From: Cyclina sinensis
Taxonomy: Eukaryota; Mollusca; Bivalvia; Venerida; Veneridae
DNA: 64,000 bases
Assembly (NCBI GenBank): GCA_012932295.1
Contig: JAAONU010000009.1
Coordinates: forward strand, 3,112,197-3,176,196
Direction of reading: 5' to 3'
Shown: positions 48,040 through 60,959 of the stretch, one piece after another
Layout of the letters: each line of letters starts with the position of its first letter
Position numbering within the stretch: position 1 is the stretch's first letter
Position numbers and translations under genes: made by a program
The notes under the pieces: model-generated
What the model saw: the letters and a program-made list of their open reading frames with translations, nothing else
Told to the model about the DNA's origin: nothing
Databases searched by the model: none

Positions 48040-48114
48040 ATCAGCACCAGCATTACTGTCGTTGCTGACATTTGTATTATGTTTTCATCTACTTACTGCT
48101 ACCTCAACAACAAC

Positions 48115-48159
<45 letters not shown>

Positions 48160-48885
48160 AACAAAGAAATCAGAAAAAAATAGATACATAATGGATACAG
48201 AATCTTGAATAGTAAAAATGACGCTTGGAAAAGGAAAGCTGTCATCATTGTTCATGATCCGTTTAGACATCTACAAAAATATTCTGCAAACATCATAGGT
48301 TTCCAGTCACCGATTTCCCCAGCACTATATCTGTCACTAGAAAGCAATATGATACAGGAAGAATGATGTAAACCGTTGTATCAAAAATATGATCAATTTA
48401 AATATAATGTAACCATCAATCATCAAATATAATAGAATAATGAAAATGTATCTATCGTTATACATAGTTATAATTTGATTTTGTCATTCAGTATACTTCA
48501 GCAAGAATAAAGTGTCTTCCGATGCATAGCCGCCAGGTATTTAAGACAATAGGTTTCTGAATTTCTCGATGCTAAGTGCTTAAATAAAAGTAATGACCTA
48601 CAATTGGAAAGTTATGGATAACTTCTACACTGGCGTAAACGAATAAATCTTAGCTTTGAGACACACTTACATATTAGTCTTTCGCTTAAACGAAAGTGTG
48701 CGATTTAGTGAAATTTACATTTCTATTAAAAACTATATCCGAGCTAGAATATTACAGTAAGATTGGATACCATACAATTAGCTAAAATTGGTTGAACTCA
48801 TTGATATTGTTTTAAGGATCTCTGATCTATATCGAGAATTATTATTCATAAATTTCTATTTTATTTCAATTATTTTTTTTATTGA
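48040..48885 (+). repeat. Tandem segmental duplication, unit 1
   Basis: Order of landmarks: cattactgtcgttgctgac, (ATT)n at about 48115-48155, aatgacgcttggaaaaggaa, tctgcaaacatcataggttt, gtttctgaatttctcgatgc, gcgtaaacgaataaatctta, attgatattgttttaaggat. The same order recurs in unit 2. Confidence 0.8.
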
Positions 48886-49960
48886 TCTGCAAGAGCATTT
48901 TTATTGTTGCTGATATTTGTATTACGATTTTCTTCTTCGTCTTACTGCTTCTACTACTACGACTGTTTATTTTAGTATTAGTATAATAATAATAATAATT
49001 ATTATTATTATTATTATTGTTATTATTATTATTATGAGACTTACAATTTTACAACTAGGAAACAAGATAATAAACGGGATACACAATGGACACAGAATTT
49101 TGAATAAAAAAATGACGCTTGGAAAAGGAAAGCTGTCATCATTGTTTAGACATCTACAAAAATATTCTGCAAACACCATAGGTTTCCAGTCACCGATTTT
49201 CCCAGCATTACATCTGTCACCAGAAAGCAATATGATACAGGAAGAATGATGTATACCGTTGTATCTAAGACATGATCGATGTGAAGTATAAAGTTACAAT
49301 TAAATATCAAAAATAATAAGACAAAGGAAATGTGTCTATCGTTATACTTAGTTATATGGTTGCCAGGTAATTAAGAAAATAAGTTTCTGAATTTCGCGAT
49401 GCGAAGTGGTTCAATGAAAGTAATTACCTATAATTGGAATGTCATGGATGACGTCAGATGCCGGACAACAACAAAAAAAATAAATAAAAAAACAGAAATC
49501 TCTGAGAGTGCGTACAACGCTACATAATCTCGAAATAGATATTTTCTTAACTTTGAAGTGAAACGTCATCAATGGATGAACAATAAATAAATAAAAGCAA
49601 GATCAATGTAAAAAATACCTTTCAATTGACTATTTTGACAGACTAAAAGCGAAATCGAATAAATATGTTCTATAAGTAGTGAAATTTGAGAGAGAGTACT
49701 AACATTCTTTTACACGAAACTGATTGGTGTTTACCTTCTACGCCTGCGTAAACGAATAAATCTTAGCTTTGAGAGAAACTTACATATTAGTCTTTTGCTA
49801 AGACGAAAATGTGCAATTTAGATAAAGTTACATTTCACTAAAAACAATATCCCAGCCTGAATATATACAGTCATACAATTAGCCACATTGATATTGTTTT
49901 AAGGATCTCTGAACAATTCAAGACCATAATTATAAATAATTAATAATTATTAATTCTTTT
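48886..49960 (+). repeat. Tandem segmental duplication, unit 2
   Basis: Repeats every landmark of unit 1 in order, with its own (ATT)n at about 48984-49036 and roughly 280 bp of extra sequence near 49455-49735. The 110-codon frame at 48917-49249 is a by-product of ATT repeats plus the duplicated segment. Confidence 0.8.
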
Positions 49961-50049
49961 ATTATTATATTATTATTATTATTAAACAATATATGTTTAC
50001 TTTTATTGTATGCTTCATTATTTTACAACGTAAATCATGGAATTTTTAT

Positions 50050-50810
50050 TTTTTCAGTATATCCTGCAGACGCAATAAAATGGCAGACTACGAAGAAACA
50101 AGTCACTTCTGTAATTTATCCTACAGACGCGGTAAAAACACATCCACCGACTTCAGAACTTTATGAAGGTTATCCTGCAAACACAATTAAATCCCAGACA
50201 CCGATATCCCAATAACTTACATACAAATGACTTTTAAAGTATATCCTGCAGACACAATAAAAAGACAAACAACGATTTCTCAAGAACAAAGATACAAGTA
50301 ACTTCTGTACTGTACTTCATCTTGCAGACACAATAAAATCCCAGACACCGACTGCCCCTGAATTCGATATAGATTACTTCTATGGTATGTCATACAGACG
50401 AAATAAAATCTCGGACACAAATTTCCCAGGAGTTGGATGCAAATGACTTCTGTAGTATGTCAAACAGGCGCAATAAAAATATCAAGGACACAGATTTCCT
50501 AATAACAAGGATGCAAGTAACTTATGTAGGTTATCCTGCAGACGCAAAAGAATCCCAGTCACCGACTTCTCGAGATGTTGGATACAAGTGACTCCTATAA
50601 TTGTCCTATAGACGCAATTATATCCCGAACACCGATTTCCCCAGATCTTTGATTAAAAAAAAAAACTTCTGTAATATGTCAAAAAGACGCAGAAATAATT
50701 ATCGGACATCGATTTCCCAGAACAATGATACAAGTGATTTTCACTGTATATCCTACAGACTCAATAAAATTCCAGACACCGTTTTCCCAGCACTTGGATA
50801 TTTTTCTCTA
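50050..50810 (+). repeat. ~70-bp minisatellite related to the duplication
   Basis: About eleven diverged units built from tcctgcagacgcaataaaat, cccagacaccgatttccc and aagtgacttctgtagtat. A similar phrase (ctgcaaacatcataggtttc then cagtcaccgatttccc) occurs once in each unit of the 48040-49960 duplication. Peptide shadows read YPADAIKSQTPIS. Confidence 0.75.
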
Positions 50811-50829
50811 TATATCTATATGAATAGGC

Positions 50830-52160
50830 TCTAGTGCATACAGTGTCGGGCAAGAAGATTTTTAGGCTTTTCCCTATACAATATAAAACAGTTGACTTAT
50901 GGACGGGGTCAGTTTTGACCATAAGGAAATAGTTTGAACAATCTTTGTGCAGTTCAACAAAACATTGAAGTTTTTCAAAGATAATATATAAAACATAAAA
51001 ATATCCCCGGCTAATTTTGACCGCAGGAACATAATTTGAATAACCTTGATTGATTTTGCAATGCTACATGCAAAATAGCTCTTGGGCATACACTATTAGA
51101 CACGAATATATTAAAGATTTCCAGTCAAAGATGATTACAACCCCAGGGCAGGGTCAATTTTGTCCCCAGGGACATGATTTGAATAATATTAATAGATATT
51201 TACAATACAAAAATAATCTTAGCTCTAGAGCATAACGTTTAAGGCAAATTGATTTTCAAGGATTTTCGTACAGTCATTGTAAAAAACCGACCCTGTGGCG
51301 TGGTCAGTATTGATCCTGAGGTCATCGAGAAGGATTAATATAATTTGCAAGGACTTGCTTCCCAATCGTTGTAAAAGAAACATGTTTAAACTAGCCTAAC
51401 TTGGTAAAGAGATTTACTGAACAGTCATAGGGCTTACGAGTTTTCAGAAAACATTTTCAAAAGTTTTATCTATATACAAATACGACCCCTGTGAAAGACC
51501 AATTTAATCCGAAGGACATGATTTGATATCTTGGTAGATTTTAACTTTGCAATGCTGCATACAAAATACCTAAGCTCTAAGGAATTACGGCATACAATTT
51601 CCGACAAGATGATTTTCAAATTGTGTCCCACACAATACAATGTAACAGAAAGTGACCCCCGGGGCGTGGTCATTTTTGATCCTAGGGACATAATTTAAAC
51701 AATTGTGGTAGCAGTCTATTAGACAATGCTTTGTGTAAAATGTTTGAACTCTTGGCTTTGTATTTTCCGAGACGACTTATTTTAAAATTTTGTTCTTAAA
51801 TATGTCTATGTAAAATCAAACCCCCCGGAGCGCAGGTAATAGTGACTAAAGAAACATAATTTTTTACAACTTGTAACAGGTCAACTACAGATTAAATTTC
51901 AGGGCTCTGTGTCTTGTTGTTTTAGACAAGATTTTCATTATTATTGCCGTATCAACCAGAATTTTTCACATAATGGAATTGTTTAAACAAATTTGGTTAA
52001 GCTTTATGCAAAGAATATTTCTAAAATGTTTAATTGATCTAGTGTTTTAGGGGGAGATGTTGTTTCTAGAAATTTTGACGACGCACGGACGCCGGACAAT
52101 AGGCCATCACACTAGTTCACCATGAGCACTTTGTGCTAACGTGGGCTCAACAAACAAGCT
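50830..52160 (+). mobile_element. Interspersed repeat with ~165-bp monomers
   Basis: Six to seven monomers with ggtcaattttgtccccaggg, acatgatttgaataat, caatgctacatgcaaaatag and ctcttgggcat. Closes with cgacgcacggacgccggaca, atgggccatcaca-type and caccatgagcactttgtgc phrases. This monomer type and terminus are familiar from bivalve genomes; the degenerate copy at 4187-4830 is related. Confidence 0.7.
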
Positions 52161-55100
52161 GGAAATACAATGGCCTTATGTAGTCTCCAAAAAAATTGTA
52201 ATTATCTTGAATAAATTCTTTTATGTCAAGTATTTGACATGTTTTTCACAAAACATATAAACTATTAAAAAATATAGTATCATGCTAACATTAAATATGA
52301 TCATTTTACGACGACAGACGGTTTGTCTATCAAAATAAAATAAATCCGAAAGTACTTAAAATGTTTCTCAAAACCATTACTAAGATTTGAAGTGAATTTG
52401 ACTTTACAAATTTGTAATGTATATTTGTATTTAATGCATTAACCTTTTTCCTCCTAACATCTCAATATGCTTTTTATCTTATCTACCTTCTTCTTTAACA
52501 ACGCCTTAAATGGTTTTAGAAAATGAAGAATCTGAAAGTATGATTAAACATAAAGGTATTTACCCGTGTTTCTTTAGAGTAAAGAAGAATAACCACAAAT
52601 AAAGGTTTCATAATCAGGAAGTAATTGGGAAGTCAGTAAATTTGTTATGTTAATTTAATGTAATATAGCTGATCCTAAAACTGTTCAGCTGAATACAACA
52701 GTATGTCATTTAAGGACATCTTGAAAGGTGTTCATAATTGCCTAAAGCTTAAGTTCTTTTTAATTATTTTTAACTCATTTCTTAAAATTACTCCACGAGA
52801 TGAAAAGTGCAAAGGAATTATTAACTGTACTGACATTAAATATTCTAAATATCTAGCGAAAAAAAGTCGGAGGAAAGTAAATGTATTATTCGCGTGTTTT
52901 GATTATCTGTTGATCTTTATGTATTTCGTCTTTTTCCTTGTTGTTTCTATGTAACTTTCTCGAAACATATAAGAAGTTCTTTTATTCCACGAGGCGTATT
53001 TCAATCTTAGCGATGTATTTATACTCATGCAATAACTACTATAAAAATTCAGTGAGACATTTTATAATTATACCAAGGAATAATTCTATGACAGTGTATC
53101 GGAAATATTGAAAAGATGGATTTAAAATTAAATCAAAAGTGCTTTTGATATTTCTTTAACAAATATCTAGTTTGTGTTACTCGCAAATAAGCTACTCTTC
53201 AGCTCAAAAATTCCTAATGAAATGACAAATTCAAAAATACATTAAAAGGGTGAAAACATTTTATGAACGAGTATATTATGTGTCGTCCATATTTTGTTAT
53301 TATATTCTTCGACCATACTTAATGTCTTGATATTACATCTCATTTACTTAAAAGATTTTAGAAATAAATTACACTTTATTATCTATATTAATATCCTCAT
53401 TTATGAAAATACATTATCTTCATGCGCCTTTGTCTTTGAATTGTATTGATATTTCATCACCACGAAAAAAAGGAAATTACCAAAATAAGGCAAATAATCT
53501 GTTAACAACTTATCAAAAGTTCAGGACTAATTCACAAAAATTGTAAAGTGATTACCACAAAACATGAATGCCCGTATCATGATAATCTTGATAGTTCCAT
53601 ATGTCACCTCGTTGAATTCATTATGTCTTTGAACTTTTTCACAAAGATTATAAAAGGTTCCTTTTTCATGACAGACTGCTCTTGTCTTGAAACTTATTAC
53701 GAGAACAATTTATATTTTCTATCCACATTGCTACATCGGCACTCCATATCAGTAGTACCGCATCGACGATGAGTTTTTTTCTGAATTTGAAACTTCGGAC
53801 TTCATTGTTTTCGTCATATTCCGTATCCTTTCCTAAAAATGAATAGATACAGGTAACATTATATAAATCATTGAGTTCACATTCATATGTGTGTATTAAT
53901 GGGAACTGTTGTTGTCATTGTCATTATTATTTAACTTTCTGGATGTCTGTATCAGTCCTGATACTATTGCACGGGTTTCACGCGTTAACATTTTGACTGT
54001 AAAATTGATTATATTGTTTATATTCTTATTTCTTAAATTCTTTAATTCCATGACTTTTTGTGCATAACAGTACAGAGTTATATATGACAGACGGTGAGGA
54101 CAGAAGAAATAAATTTCAGATTACTAGCTACTGCAGAACCCTTTTTAAAGAAAATAACTGCTAATATTATCTTTTGTGGCAGGACACTGCTTTGTGTTAG
54201 GGATTATGCATTTTGGAAATACTAATATATTTGGATACACTGATGTATTTTAGATATACTTTGTATATCTAGACTTGCGATAACTGTAGAGTGCGTCAGT
54301 TATAGCACGGTGTGCACCTGTTTACATTTACAGTATGTTAATTCTCTTAGCACGGTTTTACAGATTTCAGATATTGTAGTTACACAACTGCGTATACTTT
54401 TCCTGATTGGTTAACCTCGAAATTTTAGTAAGCTCAGAGCTATCGTAGTCATTTTCTAGAAAACAGCCATAGTAAAAACTATTTATAGCATTTTGTCTTG
54501 TGTATACAATTAATAGTTTACACTCGGGCCTCATGGGCAGGATAACACGTATATCCAATGCATCCTAAAATATTACATAATTATGAATGAAATAATTGAG
54601 TAAAATTCACATCGTGCGATGATATTTATGTTTGTTTAAATATATTTATTTTTTTAATAATCGATATCCAAATAATTGAATGACATAAATAAAATGAAAA
54701 TAACCTTAACAGTGCATTTTTATTGACATTTTTTAATTATATTTAATACAATTTCACAATAAAATAAATATCAGGTCGATTCTCGCTGTTCCAATTATAA
54801 AATAAAATACAATTTATATTATCTTTGATAAACTCAGAAAACGAAAACAATAAAAAATTCAGATTGTTTATCCCGATTAAACTTCATGAAAACTTTTAAC
54901 AAATAATAGCGCTTTTAACGGGGTAAGCTATAGACTTCTTTTACTTAAAGGTGAAATAGCATCCAGATAGCATGTTGTAGATTATCTTTACATATTCTTT
55001 TTTATCAAATTTAACTGGTAAATGTTTTCAACCAGAAGTTTTAAACAAATCTGTTGATTTATTTCAACTATATATTTTTCGTTGCAACAAGTCAATATGT

Positions 55101-55718
55101 TACCAATAATTCAAGTGAAAGCACCGTCCCGAAACTCTTACGAAGTAAATGTTCAGTTCATGTGTTTATTTAAACTTTAAAACTCTTTCTTTAAAATAAA
55201 AAGTAAAGATTGAAGTGAAAATAAGCCTTTCGTTTAATTTTATTAGAGGAACAAGAGCTAATCATTTAACTGTAACATTTTTGATTGAAGGTGGCGTGTT
55301 ATTGCAATTAACAAATAGGGTAATTTAACATCAAAATATAAATACCGTCAGTCACTTTTGCTTGCAAATCATTCCTTCTATCATAATAGAGAGTCATATT
55401 CCTTTCAACTTCAACTAGTTTCATCTCTGTAAATGTGTTTCCGCAAATAGCGGAACATCCTGTTGTCTTAATTTCTTAAATTCTATAAGCCTTTCAGTTT
55501 GTGTTAAAAAAGAATGAACTCTTCAGACTGTGCTAGAAATGTAAATGTTCTTCTAGGTACTTCTAGAAGTTCAGTAATCTATCCTTTCAGATATCAGGGG
55601 TCTTCTGTTGTACCTTTCCAGCCATTGATCTGTCGATGTCTAAACATCTGACTCACTAGCACAAGCACCGACTGCAACAGTGATTATCTATGCACAATTC
55701 AAACAGCAACTGCAGGTT
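52161..55718. other. Long AT-rich stretch with weak ORFs only
   Basis: No gene supported. The frame at 52703-52954 (83 codons) ends in a hydrophobic segment after KKSRRKVNVLFACF and could encode a small membrane peptide, but no further evidence exists. The frame at 53548-53772 (74 codons, MITTKHECPYHDN start) has mixed composition and no family. Confidence 0.3.
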
Positions 55719-56036
55719 TCATAAAGTGAGGGAGAAAATCACGCCTTTTTCTTGATGATAATTTCTAATGGTACTACGTGGTCTAATGCGATTGGTTGAA
55801 AAATTAACTTTTGAAATATCTGGGATGAGTTCACGGTTAAAGACAGCTAATCTTAATTTTCTGTTGTATAAAAGATTCGGACACACAGTTTCTGATCTGT
55901 TATGACATGTATCCACAACAAGAAACATGGTTACGGGGTCATTTCTAAGGTTTCCATTTGTTTTTGAAAACAGAGGCATAGAAACAGTATCTCCTGAACA
56001 TATATATAAAGGCAATGGGCTCGTTAGCGCCAGCAT
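55719..56036 (-). CDS. Unsupported 105-residue ORF
   Basis: Open frame divergent from, and overlapping, the promoter of the cadherin-repeat gene. It has Cys and N-glycosylation-like sites (VVDTCHNRSETVCPN) but no signal peptide, domain or splice evidence. The start lies inside the TATA-containing region of the opposite gene. Probably chance. Confidence 0.15.
   Translation of the reverse strand: MLALTSPLPLYICSGDTVSMPLFSKTNGNLRNDPVTMFLVVDTCHNRSETVCPNLLYNRKLRLAVFNRELIPDISKVNFSTNRIRPRSTIRNYHQEKGVIFSLTL
56003..56010 (+). promoter_or_regulatory. TATA box of the cadherin-repeat gene
   Basis: TATATAAA about 70 bp upstream of the start codon implies transcription start near 56033. An upstream ATG at 56035 opens an 11-codon frame (MPLLGSGWLF and stop), which would be a very early uORF if included in the transcript. 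Confidence 0.55.
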
Positions 56037-56078
56037 GCCTCTCTTGGGTTCTGGCTGGTTATTTTAATCGGAGTTATC

Positions 56079-59000
56079 ATGAAGACTTTAATTGTTTTGT
56101 TGGCGTTTGCTTGTGTTTTGAGGATTGGAGGTAAGTGAAATGTAGATTTGAAAGAAAATTAGGCATTTGAAGAATGCCTCTTTGCATTTTAATGTTGTTA
56201 TAATTTTGTCAGGCTTTTGTTATGATAAATACGATGGCTGTCTATATTTTTTTTAATTTTATGCCATTTTACTTTAATCATTATAACCAAATATGCCAAT
56301 CTTCGAGAATAACAGAGGTGCTTATTACCTGTTAAAATTTTATCAAGCTTCCATTTATTTCTGGAAGCTCCCTTTTGTTTTCTGATAGACCTTATCAGTA
56401 TCAAATTTATTGAAAGGCGGTTTCACTTTTTAAAGGGGCATACCATAAATATAGCCGATGATTTAATGCATGTGTATTTTATCGGCCAATACTTTATAAA
56501 AATGTAAAAAGGAACGTATCTTCACAGAAATTTCCTACGGCATATAAACACTAAGAAACTGTTGTGATAGATCGCTCTCCGCCCAAATATTGTACAACAA
56601 TAACTCTCTTTACAAAACCTACATTCTACATGATGTACTTAAGACTTCTTGAAATTGGGTAACGACTTTTTCCTTATTATTCACATTAAGATTTTGTATG
56701 AAATTGAATGCTCTAAATCATAATGTATATATACAATCTTTGAAATGTCTGATTCATTATTCAAGTTCCTTATTCCCGTTGTATTCCTTTTGTTAGAACA
56801 AAAATCTCCCTTTTGTCCCATATAAAGATTGGTAAACAGCAGACAAAGTTTTCAAAAAAGTAAATGTAAGCACACAAGGCGTACTTGAATGTGATTAAAT
56901 ACGAAATGTATATGAGTAAATGGCTCGCTGTGTCTGCTTTCAAAGATTTCTGTAGAAAGTTGGCTTAAATAGCATCTCAACTTACAGAAAATGCAGTCTA
57001 TTTACACTGCTAAAAGATAATATCATTTTTTTGTTGAATTTGGTAATTTTGCATTTTAACACAATAAAAAAATAAGGACATGCTTGTTAATAAATGGTTG
57101 CAAAAAAAATTCGCTCCAAATTCTGAAAGAATCATTTAGAGATTCTATTGTGTTGTTCAAATTCAACAGAAGAATAAAGATTATTTCCCAAAATGGTTTC
57201 CTTTGTCACTAAACTTTGCAAGAAGACATCTGTTTTTCGAAAACTGGCGGTGTAAATCGAGTCTGTTACTACAAACGTTTAAAAAAAAGAGTCTGGTAAT
57301 AATGAATAAATATTTTCACTTGCATTATTTTTTTACTATTCATTTACGGAAGACATTAGTTTAATCGACCTAAGGTTTTTACACGTGGAAAACCTGGTTT
57401 CCTTTCAAGCCCGTGAAAATATCATTAGTTTTAAATATGTTAGTTATCAGCTCTGTTCAGAAAATATCGGACATGTTAGTAGATACTGCATTTCTGTGCC
57501 TATTTCATTTTTATCGCATAAAAAACACTTATACAGGGAATGCCCTCCAATCTTCCTACTTCGACAGGTTAATAAGGATCACTTATTCGAAATTTGAGCA
57601 AACTTATATATGGTGGTTTTGAAAAGTGGTATTATTCTTTCTTATCTCTTGCAAACTAATTCATCTTGACAAGTACGCTCAAACTCCACGCAACTACAAG
57701 TGTTACGACGCACGTCACGTTACGGAATTCCGTTCGGGCCATATAAAATAACGCTTGTTTGATAGATAGACTTTTTTAAAAAAAAAACATTTTTGCTCGC
57801 CTTTTGAGGTGAAAAAATATACTAGCGATAATTTACAACCTCGAAAGGAAATGTAGGCGAAATTCAACTTTTAAATTTTTGCATGTGTCACTTTACCTCG
57901 AGAAACTCAAATGTCGCATGCCTTTTGATAATTTCGTTTCAGGGACCATTAAGATGAAAGTTATTTTAAAATGATCACCGATATTGACATGCGACAACTT
58001 ACGTTCATTTGTTAAGTTTTAGTTTGGTTTAGTCGTTGCCTATTTTTCCGCCATAAAGGGCGAGAGATATTTTGACAAGCGAGATTTTACGTGGCCCGAA
58101 CGCGATTCCGTATCAAGTGGTTATAAATGCATTGTTTTCCCTCTATTCAGTGCAACAAATAAAAGAAAATATATAAAAAGTGTTTGTGCATGTACTTTGG
58201 CTCTAAATAAACTTAAATCACTGATTTTAAATGGGAAGGGGAACTCTGTGTGATCTTTTGAACTGCCTAGGTATAATGTATTTTGAAACAGTTACTTGGT
58301 TTACGACTGTCTTACTGTTCATTGCTGTTTTCTTTTATTGTATTTTGAACTGCATTATAATAGCAAGGAACAAACATTATAATCACTGCATGGAGCATCA
58401 GCGTTGAAACATTTTTAAGAAAATGTGGAAGTCAAACTGAAATATTTCTGATTCTAAAACTACATGCATGATTTTTTGGATTTTTTACGGAGCTGCCAAA
58501 TTAGATTATCGTTTTGGAAAGTAAACATTTTATTGGAAATAAATAGTTAAAGTTTTGCAATATCCTATGATCGAAGATGGTATCAACTCGTTTCTTAATA
58601 CATAGTTTTACTAATTATGGTTAACATATGTATTTAAATGTTGTAATTTGTGATCTCCTTGTTATTTTTGTAGACGCTACAATATCAGCATGGACGGAAC
58701 CAGATGCTTCTGGGGCAGATGTAAGTGCAGCAGCAACAACAACTATTGCTGAAGATCTAGCAGTAGGTTCAACTAGTGTAACTATTCAGGCAACCGGTGC
58801 TGGAACAGTTACATATGCAATAGCCTCACAACCAACTGCTGGAAAGCTTGCAATAGACACAGACAGTGGGCTTTTAAGTCTAGAAAGCGGCCATTCATTT
58901 GACTATGAAACTGAACCTACATATGTTTTAGTAATCCAGTAAGTTGTAAAATGTCAATATATCAATTCTAATAAAAGTTTCCAAAATATCCCGTGACTGA

Positions 59001-60908
59001 GGTTGCTTTGCGCAATGAAACGTACCTTACCATAATTTTTGTGAGACGAATGGTTTCATCAATAAAATAACTGCTGAAGAAATCGGAACAATGAAAGTTC
59101 AAACATTGATTTGAACTAAACTAGATGATAGTTACATACATTGTTTAAAAGGTAAAGTAGTTATTTTTAAGCGTAAATGCAAAGACATATGTTAATATAA
59201 TTGATAGAGAGGCAACGATTACCATATCAGTGTTTAGTGATATATGTATTTATGACAGTAAAAACAAGTAAATATTAAATATAAGATATACATTAACTTT
59301 TTACAAGCGTTTGTATTATTCTTTGTTACTAGTGGTACTGATGGCGGTGACGATTCTATTGGAACTGCGACAGTCACTCTGTCTATTACTAATGTTGATG
59401 ATGCGGACCCTGTTTTTGTTGCATCACAGTATGTTGCAACCGTACCTGATGGGTCAACAGAAGGTAATTTTATTTTACTTACTAGAGTAATTGTTTTTAT
59501 ATCCGTAACTTGAGCTAAGCTTCTATATGCAGTCATGTGTACAGAAGACTTGTATTTATTTAAATCATTTTCTTTGCCTTAAGATTTAAATACATTCACT
59601 TTCTTTAAATGTTCGGCCATTAAAATATGTATTAGTTATCAATATTCATTTATATTGTATAGTGAACATGTAGATTCATATGGTATCACAAAAGACATAA
59701 GAAAAGGTACACATATACATAGATTCACACACCAAAAAGGAGAGATAGATATTAACCATGTTTTCTTATCTTTTTTTTCATTCCAGGCACATCTGTGACA
59801 ACTGTTTCAGCAACAGATGATGGTACAGATATCGGTGGTTCTATCACCTACTCAATCACCAGTATGCTTTTTAAATCTTAAAACTGAAAAAATGAGCTCT
59901 TAACCAAAACAAAAGTTATTTCTTATATTCAACGTTTACCTAACTAAGAGTATTTCCAAATCACGTGTTTAAGATCGAAAACAGATAGAAAAGTCTTGAT
60001 TCAAATATATTTGGAAACGAAGGTTTCATATTCACTTCACAATAACTGTTAAGTGATAGTACCTCTTATACGCAAAGAGCCGTGCCGAATAATTATATTA
60101 ATTACCGTTGACCAAATCAAAGTGCATAATTTTTCAAATTCTATCTTTTCTATATCGTTTCATATTTATTTTTCTTCTCCATAAGTAATAACAAACAAAA
60201 AGCCGAACGTCTGTGTGTGTGCGAAAAGTACACTTGTTGTCCAACATTACTGATTTACACAATAGAACAAGCAGTAATTTACCGCAAAAAGTTAGCCCAG
60301 TAGTTAATAAAAAGTGGTCCTGAAAATCGTAAACCAGAAGATAACAAATATTTTATAATGCAATACATTTTTTGATAATAATGCAAGAAGTTAAGGCTTA
60401 CACAAACATAGAAATATCCGTCTTTTTACAGGTGTAGATCTTTTTTCTAAATATAAACATCAAATTATATGGCCTTTCTTTCTTACGTTGCTAAACTTCT
60501 AGTTTGTCATTAAAATTTTGAAATAAAAAAAGGTGAACACATATTCATCAGAACCACTAACTTTATAACTAGGACATTTAAAACGCTTGTTTTATTAAAT
60601 GAACTATTTTTTGTTACATACTGATCATGATGTAATTTGCACTTTTTAAACTCACAATTACAGGCGGTAATGACGCCGATCATTTTGAGATTGATTCGAG
60701 CACTGGGGCTATATCAGTCAAAGCTGGACAGACACTTGACGCCACAACCATTGGTGGATACAGTCTCGTGGTAACGGCCACTGATGCTACAGCTGCTGAA
60801 GGCACATCAACTGTCTGGATTGCTGTTAAAGACTGCAGCAGCAGAGGTGGTGCCCTTGTTGCTAGCCTAATGACTGTCTTCGTCGCCATGACAGTACTGT
60901 TAGTGTAG
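56079..60908 (+). CDS. Small secreted/GPI-type protein with two cadherin repeats
   Basis: Five coding exons: 56079-56130, 58674-58938, 59333-59463, 59787-59861, 60664-60908. All have GT-AG ends and compatible phases (1, 2, 1, 1), giving 255 residues. Residues 1-17 are a signal peptide (MKTLIVLLAFACVLRIG). Repeat 1 (about 35-138) has IAEDL, LAIDTDSGLLSL, FDYETEPTYVLVI, GTDGG and the linker NVDDADPVF. Repeat 2 (about 139-231) has GNDADHFEIDSSTGAISV, YSLVVTATDA and WIAVKD. These are the conserved strand and calcium-site motifs of cadherin repeats, partly degenerate (NVDDAD for DxNDN). After C232-SSRGG comes a hydrophobic stretch (238-255) ending at the stop with no cytoplasmic tail, as in GPI-anchored proteins. 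A role as a surface adhesion or calcium-dependent ligand is inferred; no catenin-binding region exists. Two repeats is very short for the family. Confidence 0.85.
57721..58112. mobile_element. TIR MITE in intron 1
   Basis: Left end TACGGAATTCCGTTCGGGCC and right end (reverse-complemented TACGGAATCGCGTTCGGGCC) match at 18 of 20 positions and continue to TAAAAT. A TA lies at each end, as expected for Tc1/mariner-type target sites. Length 392 bp, no coding capacity. It sits inside the first intron of the cadherin-repeat gene. Confidence 0.7.
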
Positions 60909-60953
60909 ATCATCAGTGTGCGATTAGCTGGCTGTCCAAGACTTTATTCAAAA

Positions 60954-60959
60954 AATAAA
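60954..60959 (+). terminator. Polyadenylation signal
   Basis: AATAAA 46 bp after the stop codon of the cadherin-repeat gene; cleavage would be expected 10-30 bp later. Confidence 0.6.

Noticed and set aside
48917..49249. 110-codon frame
   Set aside because: Made of an ATT repeat (Ile run) plus a segment of the duplicated unit; the matching segment in unit 1 is not open.
59234..60913. Minus-strand frames opposite the cadherin-repeat gene
   Set aside because: They are antisense shadows of exons 3 and 5, whose plus-strand splice phases and domain motifs are consistent.
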